From: Zantedeschia hybrid cultivar
Taxonomy: Eukaryota > Streptophyta > Magnoliopsida > Alismatales > Araceae
Assembly: GCA_030544215.1 (NCBI GenBank)
Contig: JARZZO010000001.1
Location: forward strand, 39,211,670-39,275,669
Reading direction: 5' to 3'
DNA length: 64,000 nt
Shown: one piece after another, positions 1 to 9,695 of the stretch
Position numbering within the stretch: position 1 is the stretch's first letter
How the letters are laid out: each line of letters starts with the position of its first letter
Position numbers and translations under genes: made by a program
The notes under the pieces: generated by a model
The model's input: the letters and a program-made list of their open reading frames with translations, nothing else
Database searches by the model: none
Told to the model about the DNA's origin: nothing

Positions 1-339
1 TTCACAATTTATTCTTTTGAAAATTATCCAATAATCTTACAAACTAAAATTTTGAATTTTAACGATAATCCTCTCAAAATTAGAATTTAACAATTATCTA
101 ATAATTAAAAATTTGAAAGTTTGAATTTATACGTAAACTTCAATTAAACTCAAAATTTACATGATAATTATTAGATTAATCAACAATAAATTTAATTAAT
201 CCTTTCCGATAATTATCCTAATTTTTTAGATAAATTTTTAATTTTGTAGGCCAGTGCAGTGCGTAGTGCGAGTTGGAGCAGTGCGCCTAACAGTGGGAAA
301 AATTGGGCAACAATTAATTTTAAATAATTTTTAAATTAA

Positions 340-495
340 CCCGACGGCAATATGGCTGTGGTGGACAGCCACCATGTGCCTTCCACCAAGTGGAAGCGCA
401 CATGGTTGGCCTTCCACCAAGTGGAAGGGCACATGATTGGCCGTCCACCCTTGTGGTGGCCGTCCACTTGGTGGACGGCCATGCATGGCCGTTTA
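340..495. repeat. Cluster of perfect short palindromes in the C2 leader
   Basis: Two copies of CTTCCAC-CAA-GTGGAAG, one CCGTCCAC-TTG-GTGGACGG and flanking GGCCATGCATGGCC-like palindromes lie within about 150 bp. They are separated by GCACATG/GGCC linkers. The cluster occupies the place where C3 and C5 have GC-rich palindromic leader sequence. Open frames here on both strands are by-products of the palindromes. Confidence 0.8.
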
Positions 496-756
496 ATTTT
501 TTTTTTTTTGAAAAATTTCCAAAAAGAAAAAAAATCTGTAAACTCGACGACCACTCCAAGTGCCGTTTACATTCAGGACGGCTACTTCAAGTGCCGTTTA
601 CATGGCCATGGACGCGGCCTAGCCTGCCGTCCAAACTCCCACTGTCTCTGAAAAATAAATTTTTCATGGACCAAAAAATTAAAATAAAATTGAAGAATTT
701 TAACATGATGTTACAACAGAGATCGTTCTTCCCAGTTGCATCAATATGAGCCTAAA

Positions 757-768
757 GCTTTGATACCA
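757..768 (-). other. C2 primer-binding site (initiator Met type)
   Basis: The minus strand reads TGGTATCAAAGC one base after the LTR end. This is one mismatch from the copia-type initiator Met site TGGTATCAGAGC seen intact in C3 and C5. It would prime minus-strand DNA synthesis. Confidence 0.8.
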
Positions 769-769
769 C

Positions 770-2428
770 TATTGGGTTCGGTTGTAACCCTCGGAAATCA
801 CAGAAGTGGAAGAACATAAAACAAAATAATTTCCCAAACCGATTCGGGGTCTGAATGATGCAACAAAAACGATCTAAATAAATCATACGAGATTTATCAC
901 CTTGCATAGAATATGTTATCCTGTGAAAATCGATGCCCAACTCCACATAGTTTTAAGCCGCACAAATGTCCGGCCTCTAGAGCTGATCCACACGAATCTC
1001 GCAACAACGAAGTTTTCTTTCCCTTCAATCCGCACAACACAACCCCCTGCCTCAAAGCTTCTAGGAAGAATCCTATTCTTCCAACTAAAATCACTTGACG
1101 GCCAGGTATGGAATGGGTTGGAATAAAAACTTTAGCTTCTGCGGATTGCGGGTTTATAAAGGATTTAAAGGCGGCAGCTTGAACCGTCATTTCAGCCAAT
1201 CCCGTCATTTCACATAAATGTTAAACCCGATGACCTTTTATATATCAATATACTATTATTAGCTCATTTATCAAATAATCTTAATAATACATATATTATA
1301 TATATGTCCTTTATATTATTGTATATATACTTTTAAGCTATTTATAAATTCTTTTCCCAAAAGAATTTAATGCTTTAGTATATATTTTCCATACAATAAT
1401 ATTCCGTTCTACAAGAGTTATTTGTGTGTGATCCTCTAGGCCCATTATCACTCTGATTTGAAGATCCATTAACTTCTAATTTAATTAGAAGTAAATTAAA
1501 TCGGCTATTCCCAATAACCGTTTAATTTGTTCCGGACCTTCTTGATCACGTTAGGTCAAGCAAATCCGCGTGATCCCAGAGGATGCCGGGTTCATCTATT
1601 CCCTGTCTGGCACCTGTTAGTCTTTAGTTACCGTATCGTTATAATCTCTCGTTCTTTCTATGAGTCCGATCCGATCGTGTGGTATGGTTTTGTCAAACCA
1701 CCAGTGATCGTGTCGTCTGATCGTGACCTCCATAATAATTTCACGTTCGTTCCAAACGAACTGATACCACCATGGCCAGGGATTTAGTGGAGCGTCCATG
1801 TCATGACTCATTAACTGTCTGTGATTTACCTGACAGTGAGCGATCCCCTCTTGACCATTAACGGTCTTCGCATGTATCCCTATGTGGCTAATAATTCAGT
1901 GTTTCATAACTTATGGTTAAAGTCACTTAACCAAACATTAAACCACACCAGTCCTTATGCAAGACGACATTAATGTCTCAGGTCAAAGGATAAACGATAC
2001 TACTGAGACAGATGGATCTTCAGTTGACATTAGGTATAATTAACTATCTGAAGATCTATCAGCGGATCAGTTCAGTTAACATCCTCCCAGGATGAACACC
2101 TACACATATGTGTTGTTACCCCGCACCTATGACCGTGAGATTAGTTATCTACACATCATGCGTGATGATTTACAAGTAATCAATATCCCAGAGTGATCAC
2201 TCTCCAATCAGGAACAGTTTAAGGTATGTGTCCATATACAGTCAAACTCACATTCGAGATCCCATCTCGAAATTGACTTTACAACCACATATCCTAGGGA
2301 CAACATAAAGCAATCCACAGATTACAAGTTTATGCTCTAATTACCACTTAATTATATAGAACAAGATTGTACAATACATTGGGCCTACACGGCCCATAAT
2401 TGGTCTGTAGGACACCAAAAAGCCAACA
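770..2428 (-). mobile_element. C2 5' LTR (minus strand)
   Basis: On the minus strand it starts TGTTGG (plus CCAACA at 2423-2428) and ends CCCAATA next to the primer site, so the termini are TG...TA (the usual CA has mutated). Length is 1659 bp. A TTTATAAA box on the minus strand lies at 1153-1160. Plus 2069-2104 holds a version of the GTTCA/CTGAACTGATC block found in the LTRs of C3, S1, C5 and C1, which places it in the same broad copia group. No long open frame is present. Confidence 0.75.
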
Positions 2429-3103
2429 AGCTCCCTATTGCCTGCCAGCCGAGCCTTCCTTTGCGTTATCCGAACCAGTGTGTCAGCCCCTGTCAAGCTT
2501 CCTGCCGGCTACTTCTGTTGTGTTATTTGAGTCATTGTGTTTGTTTATTTGTTTATTTTTATTTTTTTTGTTGGTTTACTATTCATTGTTGTTCTCCCCT
2601 TTCTAAATAGATTGATAGTGTTTAGTAATTAGTTTATTCCTGCTAAACATTTTTGTAGAATAATAATGAAACCAAAAGTGTTGATTTTATGATCCATTTC
2701 CCTTCATCTCCATTTGTTTATGTGTAATCATTATCACTTCTTTTCTAAAAAAAATATAGTTTATTTAGTTAGATGTGCATGTTGTATTTATGTTCATTAA
2801 TTAATTAGTGTGGTTTAGGAAATAACTTTTAGAATTAATTAGTTGTTTTCAAAATCAATCTATTTAGTTAGATCTCTTTTAATCTTTGTCATTTTTTTTA
2901 TCAATTGATTTTCTGTTTAAGTAGGAAGTTAATTAATTATTCAAATCTCCACTTGTTTTAAACAACTAAAATCCAAAGTTTTCAAAGTTAAGAATTTACT
3001 TCCCTGAGGATTCGACTCAATCTCACTAAGTGCTACATCCTTATTTTTGTTGAGAATTGGACTTTAAGGTTGATGGTTTTGTGCTTTAATGACGGTCGCA
3101 TCA
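2429..3103 (+). mobile_element. A1 5' LTR, right-hand remnant
   Basis: It matches the 3' end of the A1 3' LTR (about 36384-37065) and ends GCATCA just before the primer site. The left part of this LTR lies beyond the C2 insertion, outside the window. The remnant is AT-rich with T-runs and no ORF of note. Confidence 0.85.
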
Positions 3104-3108
3104 ATTTT

Positions 3109-3126
3109 TGGCATCGTTGCCAGGGA
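3109..3126 (+). other. A1 primer-binding site (tRNA-Asp type)
   Basis: TGGCATCGTTGCCAGGGA lies five bases after the LTR end. It differs at three positions from the plant tRNA-Asp complement TGGCGCCGTTGCCGGGGA used by Athila-type elements. Confidence 0.8.
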
Positions 3127-4151
3127 TCTAGATTTTTAATTTTGATAATTTTGGGTCCATTTGTGTATATCCATACTCACATTTATTTTATTCTTTTGCA
3201 GGTACTTTGAAAATATAAAAAAAGGAGAAGGAGAAAAGGAAATTAGGTGAGTTTGTTCCAACTTATCAATTAATTTCTTTTTATTTTAAGATTTTGTTAG
3301 AATTGTGATAGAATCTATTAATTTAAAAAAAAATCAGAAAATGAAAATAAAAAATAAAAAAATTTCATTTCAAGCTTAGAAATCAAACTATCATGTTTTA
3401 AGACATGCATCATCTAGGAGTGCATTAGTTTTCAATTTTTTGTCATTTTATTTTATGTTGAAAAGTGCGGGAAGCAAGGTGAGTTTATCTCTATTTTGCT
3501 AATAACATGATCATGCATTGTGTTCTTATTTTGGCATAAAACAATCTTGTTTGAATTGTGGAGAGCATTTCATTGATAATACATTTTAAGGGCATCTTCA
3601 TAATAAGATAAGGTGGGGATTTCATCACCCTCCCTTGGCCCACAAACCACCAAGACTTCATCTTGCATTTCCCAAGCCTAATAAAATCAATTAGCAATTG
3701 AACCTAGAGTTCACACTGTGATTGGACCAAGTTGTGAATTTGCTTCTACTTTGGACACCGGTGTCTAGGCTAGAGGTTACAAAGGCAAATGCCTAAGCGA
3801 GAAAGTGGTTATTTAATTAGGTCCCTACAAAAGTAGGGGAGCCTCCAACTACCCCGCCTCTTACCTAGCCATTGATCTTTTGTGGGTGTGATTCACAACG
3901 AATTCTAGTTACTTTGTGAGAAAAATCATCTTTAGGTCTAGGTTGCACTTAGGTCATTAGGTTAATTGTTTTCAACTTGTTTATCTTTGCATAAAAATTA
4001 AAAAAGATAAAAAAATAAAAAACAAAAACAAATCCTCTTCTCTCTCTTCGTCCAGTGTATACTAGGTAGAAGATCTCAAAATCCATATATTATCAAACCC
4101 ATTCAGGAAATTGAGAGAGACCTACATCACCAAACCAATCTTCAAAATCAA
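3127..4151 (+). other. A1 5' untranslated leader
   Basis: About 1 kb between primer site and gag. It is AT-rich with A- and T-runs (for example 3215-3240 and 3330-3360) and no credible ORF. I see no internal repeat or insertion. Confidence 0.6.
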
Positions 4152-5872
4152 ATGGCTGGAAATAATCAAGAAATACCTAAGAAGATGAAGGAATATTTTA
4201 TTCCTTAAGACTATAACCCTTCATCTTGTATTCAATTGCCCAATACCCATGCAAGCCATTACAAAATCGAGTCCAGTACCATCCAAATACTCCGATCTTT
4301 CGATGGGAATACCAATGAAGATCCATATAAACATTTGGATGAGTTCTTTGAGATTTGTTCTACCGTGAAAATTCAAGATTTTACGGAAGATGCCCTTCGT
4401 CTAACCCTATTTCCTTTCTCTCTTAAGGACAAGGCCAAATACTGGCTTGGTACAATAGGGAAGCCCATTAGAACATGGCCTGACATGCAACAAGAGTTAC
4501 TGAAGAAATTCTATCCTATAGGAAGAACCAATACCATGAGATGGGCCATAACCAGGTTTTCACAATTACTCGGTGAACAGATCCATGAGTCATGGAAAAG
4601 CATGAAAGAATTGCTTAGGAAATGTCCACATCATGGACTATCGAGATGGAAAATTATGCAGGCATTTTATGAAGGTTTGGATGCACAATATAGGCAAATG
4701 GTGGATGCATCTTGTGGAGGAGCATTCATGAGCAAAAGTGAAGAAGAAGCATATGATTAGTTTAAAATGCTAAGTGAGAATTCAATCAATCATGCCTCAC
4801 TTTCATCATATGAAAGATCAGTGGGAGCATTCAAACGGACTGGAGTTTATGAAATCAAAAATCGAGGAGAATTTGATTCTAGGATGGATATCAATGCACT
4901 AGCCCAAAAGTTGGACAAATTGGACCTTCTGGCCAACAAATGAGTAAAATGGATCTAATGGTCCAAAAGTTAGACCAAGTTCTAGCTTCAAATAATCAAG
5001 GATCTAATATCCAATCACCATCAAGACCATACTCAGAACCTTCTCCATCTTATCAAGAAGCTTGTAGTTTTTGTGCTAGCCCAACTCACCATGTCAGTGA
5101 GTGTCCTACGGCAGCCCAATTACCACATTTCATCTAAGAACAAGTCCAAGCAGCCCAAGGTTACTCAAAGCCCATTCATGATCCATATTCTAACATCTAC
5201 AACCCGGGCTGAAAAACTCATCCAAATTTCTCATGGAAACCTCAACAAGCCAAAGCTCCAAACCCACAAGCACAAAACTTTCATAACAGGGCCCACCAAC
5301 AAAATTATTATCCAAATCAAGCCTTTAATAAGGGTCAATCTACCCAATCCCAATTCCAAGCTCCTTATTTTCAGCCCAATAACAATCAAAATATGTTCTA
5401 TCAACCTTCATATCAAATTCCACATTCTCAACCACCAAATCAAAATGATGAAAAGTTCAATATGCTGCAACAATTACTCATGAACCAACAACAACAGCAG
5501 GAACAATTGCAACAATTGGTCATCTCCCAACAACAATCTATTTCAAAATTAGAAGTCCAATTGGGCCAAATGGCTGATACAACAATGAGGAGAGAAGTGG
5601 GCCCGTTACCCAGCCAGCCCATTGCAAACCCACGAAACTATCCTCCGAGTTTCCAACAACAACCACTTCCTCAGGCCCAACCTCAAATGGGTCCAAATCC
5701 ACCAAGAGACCCACAGTTAGAAAATGTGAAAATAGTTTTGGCCTTAAGAAGTGGTAAATTTTTTTCAGATCCTTACCCAAATCAAGGATCTAATCAGGCC
5801 AATGATGATCAAACTGAAGAAGAAGAAAAGGAGAGTGAAGAACTTGATATCATTCAGGAAAATGAAAAATAA
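4152..5872 (+). pseudogene. gag: A1 gag (Athila-like capsid/nucleocapsid), broken
   Basis: Gag forms the virus-like particle and binds the element RNA. The likely start is the ATG at 4152 (MAGNNQEIPKK), 18 codons before an in-frame TAA. The capsid-like core (retrotransposon gag family) spans about 4236-4760 with signatures FDGNTNEDPYKHL and KDKAKYWL. A frame change follows between 4760 and 4940. A CCHC zinc knuckle (CSFCASPTHHVSEC) lies at about 5063-5104, then a stop at 5135. The tail has a Q-rich stretch (about 5490-5545), a LEVQLGQMA motif and an LRSGK motif, as in Athila gag. At least three stops and one frameshift make it non-functional. It is read + and is followed by the protease linker. 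Confidence 0.85.
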
Positions 5873-5875
5873 AGA

Positions 5876-6193
5876 ATGGAAGAATCTCCTAAGAATTATA
5901 AACCTAAAATCCTTTTTCCACAAGCTTTAGAAACGGGTAAACAAAGAAAGAAGCATCAAATCCAAACCAGTAATGAAGAGTTAATGGACTTATTTAAACA
6001 AGTCCACATCAACAAACCTTTGGTAGGTGCCATCCAACATGTGCCAGTCTATGCCAAATTTCTGAAGGAACTTTGTACTCATAAGCGAGAGCCCAAAACA
6101 ATTCCTAAGAAAATCTATTTGTCTGAAGAGGTGAGTGCCATTTTGCTCAACCAATTGTCTAAAAAAGATGAAAGATCCTGGGGCTCCACTTAT
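5876..6193 (+). pseudogene. A1 gag-protease linker, cut by the T1 insertion
   Basis: This is in the same frame as the gag tail, after one stop at 5870-5872. Residues LVGAIQHVPVYAKFLKEL and PKKIYLSEEVSAILL match the conserved segment just before protease in Athila polyproteins. The open frame continues past 6193 to 6244 only because it reads into the T1 LTR. The host frame resumes at 30544 after the duplicated CTTAT. A one-base frame disturbance near 6165-6180 precedes the breakpoint. Confidence 0.75.
6189..6193 (+). other. Target site duplication of T1, left copy (CTTAT)
   Basis: CTTAT at 6189-6193 precedes the T1 5' LTR and is repeated at 30539-30543 after the T1 3' LTR. The A1 protease region is collinear across the two copies. 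Confidence 0.9.
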
Positions 6194-6390
6194 TATAGAC
6201 ATGCTAATTTTGACATCATTTTGAGTAAATTTCATATCATATAGTAAATGTCTCAGAATGGTCTGATATTTAATCATTAGTTAATTTTATTGATCTTTCT
6301 GGATTAAATAGTATCGGGTCAGACAGATATAATTTAAGTTAATTAATTAAATTGATTTTAACTCAAATTTTAATTAAAATATGACAGAGT

Positions 6391-6602
6391 CTAAAAGACA
6401 TCGACATGTGTAGACGCCATTTAGAGTTTATTCATATTTTGATATTTAAATTTGAATTTTAATTAATTGATTAATTGGCTAAAAGACGTCTGCCAGGCAT
6501 GACGCAATTTAGGTTTCTTAAGCTGTTTCTATCTCTTTTTCCTGATGTGTATCCTTATCTTAATTAGTCTAAAAGACGTCTCTCAAAGGCGACGCGTTTT
6601 AC
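6391..6602. repeat. Three 12-10-12 dyads in the T1 5' LTR
   Basis: Arm pairs are 6391-6402/6413-6424, 6479-6490/6501-6512 and 6569-6580/6591-6602, each with exactly 10 bases between arms. Left arms are CTAAAAGACATC or CTAAAAGACGTC; right arms are GACGCCATTTAG, GACGCAATTTAG and GACGCGTTTTAC. The same three sites occur in the 3' LTR at 29421-29632. Confidence 0.85.
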
Positions 6603-6706
6603 GTAATTACAGATAATGATGAATTAATCTGTGTTAATCTATTTGTTAGCTGCATAAACTTCAAATTCTTCCATGTTAATCTGATCATAACCGCATATGT
6701 AAAGCC

Positions 6707-6714
6707 TATAAATA
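6707..6714 (+). promoter_or_regulatory. T1 LTR TATA box
   Basis: TATAAATA in the context GCCTATAAATACAT, repeated at 29737-29744 in the 3' LTR. It is the likely RNA polymerase II core promoter of T1; the start site would lie about 30 bp downstream (inferred). Confidence 0.65.
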
Positions 6715-6851
6715 CATAACCCCTTGGTCATTGAAGAGTTAGTGGTGATAATTATTGAGAGTGATGATAAGTGATTAAAGTGATAATTCTTGAGAGATTA
6801 GTGATAATTCTGAGTGATCCAAGAAGAAAACGACGTCCAGACGCTGAAAGA

Positions 6852-6856
6852 TCGAG
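6852..6856 (+). other. Target site duplication of C3, left copy (TCGAG)
   Basis: TCGAG at 6852-6856 is repeated at 17088-17092 directly after the C3 3' LTR. The joined flanks match the uninterrupted T1 3' LTR around 29881. Confidence 0.95.
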
Positions 6857-6979
6857 TGATGGATATAGGTGTCCTCTAAGCCAATCATAAGGCACCTATT
6901 TCAATCTAGTTCACTAATAAATGACATTATATTCATTATGTAGATTGGCATATTTATATTTGCGCATAATGAAGTCCAT

Positions 6980-7098
6980 GAATATGTGCAATAGTCATCA
7001 GATTATGATGAGATCATAATAATGAGACTGATGACTTATAAACACATATTCTTAATTGTTCCTAGTCGTAGGATGTTTGAGAAGGACATCAAACATCC
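6980..7098 (+). promoter_or_regulatory. Conserved nested hairpin module in the C3 LTR U3
   Basis: Perfect nested stems: GAATATGTG (6980-6988) with CACATATTC (7043-7051); GTCATCAG (6994-7001) with CTGATGAC (7028-7035); ATTATGAT (7002-7009) with ATCATAAT (7013-7020) around a GAG loop. A second hairpin, GGATGTTTGA (7071-7080) with TCAAACATCC (7089-7098), has loop GAAGGACA and is enclosed by CTAGTC/GACTAG. Equivalent stems with changed but still pairing sequence occur in S1, C1 and C5. Function is unknown. Confidence 0.8.
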
Positions 7099-7733
7099 GG
7101 TTAGACTAGTACAGGTTATTCCAGCTCATATGATGAGGGTGACTAATCTCGTTAGTTACTAGTGTGGAGACACAATGGTAAACCTGTAGGTGCTCATTAG
7201 GGAATGAGTTCACTGAACTGATCTGACATGAATTGCCGAACGGTAATTTACCTGACTGTCAATCGGCCAGAGCAGAAACAATATCAGAAAAGAGGTTTTC
7301 GGATATTATACAGCGAAGTGTAATTCAAGTGAGTTAACAATCTAGGGTTTGACAGTTGACCATACCCTAGGTTAACTCGAGAGCATTGTACGAACGAAGG
7401 ATTATAGCCACGTGGTAACTATGGACGGATAGGTTCCATGAGTGGGTTACTGAACCACATTACCTTCCGGGATCATGCGGTGTTGCTTGGCACCCAACTT
7501 GATCGGAAGTCCGACCGAATTTACATACGATGATAATTCGGTTAAGTAATTAGTTAATATCTAGATATTAATTAATTACAATAAGTCAATAACTAGTTAT
7601 TGGACTTAACGGGCTGAAAACCAGACTGGTAAATGGGCCTAGAGGGTCACACACAATAAGATTCTCAGTCCGTGGTACATAAGTGGGATTTATATTAACT
7701 CGGGGACTTTTGTGAAAAGTCGCGCTGACTTAA

Positions 7734-7741
7734 TATATATA
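7734..7741 (+). promoter_or_regulatory. C3 LTR TATA box
   Basis: TATATATA in the context CTTAATATATATACGCGC, also in the 3' LTR at about 16862-16869. It follows the GGGACTTTTGTGAAAAGTCGCG block shared in form by the S1 and C5 LTRs. Confidence 0.6.
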
Positions 7742-8206
7742 CGCGCTGTTGAGAAACCCTGGGCCAAGCTCTAGGATTTCCCCTTGCTGGCCGTCATCCC
7801 CCCTTTCTCTCTCCTCCTCTGGGTGCCCCGTTCGAGGTGCATAAACAGTTTCCATCTCTGCCGCGTTGTGATTCCCAAAAGTCGGGAATTCCCGTCGGCG
7901 GGATTTCAGCAATCGTTGCGGTGACGGATCTTCAGCGAGCGAGCTGATACGGATGAGGGATCGAGGACGAACCACCGTGGAAGATCGCGTGGATACCGCT
8001 GGAGGCCGGACGCTTGTGCGGCTCGCGGCATCACCTCGACGGAACCGAGACGGAAGCAGATTCAAATCCGCGCACGGTAATCAGATTACTTCTCGTAGTT
8101 TTCAGTTTTAGTTTTTCGTTCCGAATCGGATCAGCGGGTATCGGGCGGGATTTATTTTGTTTGTCGTTTCCGCTGCATTCTTCACGTCCCGCCCGGATCC
8201 CAACAG

Positions 8207-8220
8207 TGGTATCAGAGCCA
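8207..8220 (+). other. C3 primer-binding site (initiator Met)
   Basis: TGGTATCAGAGCCA lies one base after the 5' LTR. It is a perfect copia-type initiator Met primer site. Confidence 0.95.
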
Positions 8221-9059
8221 GGTTCAGTTCTGATCCGCTCCGGAACGATAAAATTAATTTTCTGAAATTATTTCCATGCTCAGATTATGTTTCGCTCATA
8301 TAAATTACTTATGGGATGAGTACACAATAATCGGATTATTTTTCTGTAAAGAAAATCAATTTTTTTGAGGGTTTCCTTACGTTCTTCATGGAGATGAAGA
8401 ACCGATTTTGTGGGCTTCAAAAGGGGATTAATGGTGGTTGGACCATCTCTGAAGGTTTGCTGGTATGACCAGCTACCTCTCACCATCCCCGGAAAATTTC
8501 TATGGCGGCCGATGGAGCTTTTCTTCCCATAATTTTCAAGAGTTGAAAAGGATTGAGGAAAGGCTAAAATCTGCAAAACTACACAAATCTTCATGTTTAG
8601 AGGTTCACCGGCGGCGAAGGAGTTGCCGGCCGGCAACCACCGGTGGGGGAAATGAAAGGGGTGAATTTCCCCTGCGAATTCCGGCCACCCTCGTGGCCGG
8701 CGGTGGTGGCAGCGGCGCCTGAAACCGGCAATAAACAGGGCCAAAAACCCTAAAAGGATGGGTACCGGCCGAACCAGGTGCTGGGCGCCCAGACCGGCCG
8801 GCCCCGCGCCAGTTCGGCTGGGGGGCCTGGGCTTGGCCCTGGCGCGCCAGGCGCCCGACCTGGCTCGGCCAAGTTGCCCGAACCAGGGCCCCGCCTAGCT
8901 CGAGCCAGACCGGACCAAGGGCCGGGCCTGGCTGCCCCAGCCCGAGCCAGACGGCCCATTAAGCCCTCTTTTGGCCCATTGAATCTGTTTTAAGCCCATT
9001 TAACCCCTCTTAAATTAAAACCCCATCCTATTTAACTTGAAATTTGAATTAATAGATTT
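8221..9059 (+). other. C3 5' leader, GC-rich palindromic part
   Basis: Between the primer site and about 9000 the sequence becomes strongly GC-rich (8600-8960) with palindromic runs such as GGCGCGCC and CCGGCCGG. It ends in GGCCCATTAAGCCC-like repeats. C5 has an equivalent block at 58230-58400. Short frames on both strands are compositional; no gene is supported. Confidence 0.7.
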
Positions 9060-9690
9060 TAAAAATTGTTTTAAACATTAAATTCATTATTTTGAGTTAA
9101 ATGAGGATTATAATTAAGATATGATCTTAATTATATATTATTATTTTGAATTAGTGGGGTTTATGTTTTTAAGATTTGATCTTTAATCCTGATTACTATT
9201 AATTTAGTAATAAAAGGGAATATTAATTTAGATATGATCTAAATATTTAATTGACAAGTGTTAATTGAATAATTCTATAAACTTTGAATTAAAGAGTATT
9301 ATTTAAGTTGAGATCCTAAATAATGTTAACAAGTGTTGTTAATTAACTCTTAATTAAGTGTTAAAGAATTATTTAAGATGTGATCTTAAACAAAATTAAC
9401 ATGATTTGTTGATTTACCTTTAATTAAAGTAATTAAGGGGTTAATATTTAAGATTTTGATCTTAAATTATAATTAACAAGTGTTGTTAATCTGATTAAGT
9501 TATGACTTTAAAATTAATCAGCAAATGATGTTAATTATTTGAGTGATTAGATTATTTTAATTTCTTAGCTATTGTTGTTATGAAATTAATTATTTGATTA
9601 AGGGACACTTAATAAAAGTTACTAAGTGTTTTATTAACTTTTAATAATAGTTATTAAAGAGTTAATTGTTTCTTGAGAATTAACCTTAAT
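9060..9690 (+). repeat. AT-rich hairpin array, left part (C3 leader)
   Basis: A series of short inverted repeats with mostly 3-base loops: 9110-9134 (11 bp stem, loop ATG), 9226-9244 (8 bp, ATG), 9326-9342 (7 bp, GTG), 9372-9390 (8 bp, GTG), 9446-9467 (9 bp, TTTG) and 9472-9490 (8 bp, GTG). Stems are mainly TTTAAGAT/ATCTTAAA or TTAACAA/TTGTTAA. The array continues after S1 at 11238-11645. Confidence 0.85.
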
Positions 9691-9695
9691 AAAAG
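9691..9695 (+). other. Target site duplication of S1, left copy (AAAAG)
   Basis: AAAAG at 9691-9695 recurs at 11238-11242. Removing one copy plus S1 restores a hairpin of the surrounding array. Confidence 0.9.

Larger units (their letters stand above)
1..2428 (-). mobile_element. C2: Ty1/copia-type element, 5' end only (LTR, primer site, leader)
   Basis: Reading the minus strand gives an LTR (2428 down to 770), an initiator-Met-like primer site and then untranslated leader running off the left edge. The LTR sits inside the 5' LTR of the Athila-like element A1: the sequence right of 2428 matches the A1 3' LTR from about 36384 onward. No gag or pol is visible in bases 1-756, which are AT-rich apart from a palindrome cluster at 340-620. 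The element is probably copia, judged from the primer site and from LTR blocks shared with the other copia LTRs here. The target duplication cannot be checked because the other end lies outside the window. Confidence 0.75.
6194..6856 (+). mobile_element. T1 5' LTR, left part
   Basis: It aligns with 29223-29885 of the 3' LTR. The first bases are TATAGACATG versus TGTAGACACG in the 3' LTR, so the TG terminus has mutated. It holds three 12-10-12 dyads at 6391-6424, 6479-6512 and 6569-6602 and a TATAAATA box at 6707. It is interrupted at 6857 by C3. Confidence 0.9.
6857..8205 (+). mobile_element. C3 5' LTR
   Basis: 1349 bp, TGATGG...CCCAACA. Relative to the 3' LTR it lacks about 240 bp after 'caatcgg' at about 7260-7265 (the 3' LTR segment around 16153-16398). 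It carries about 240 bp (around 7957-8197) that the 3' LTR lacks. A TATATATA box lies at 7734. The U3 part holds the conserved nested hairpin (6980-7098). Confidence 0.9.

Noticed and set aside
320..749. Overlapping frames on both strands over the C2 palindromes
   Set aside because: Generated by the CAC/GTGG palindromes; no family resemblance and inside an element leader.
6194..6244. Last 17 codons of the frame 5876-6244 as part of A1 protein
   Set aside because: They are read from the T1 LTR after the insertion point.
8750..8993. GC-rich frames in the C3 leader (ARPGPG-type)
   Set aside because: Low-complexity translation of GGCC-rich leader; present on both strands.
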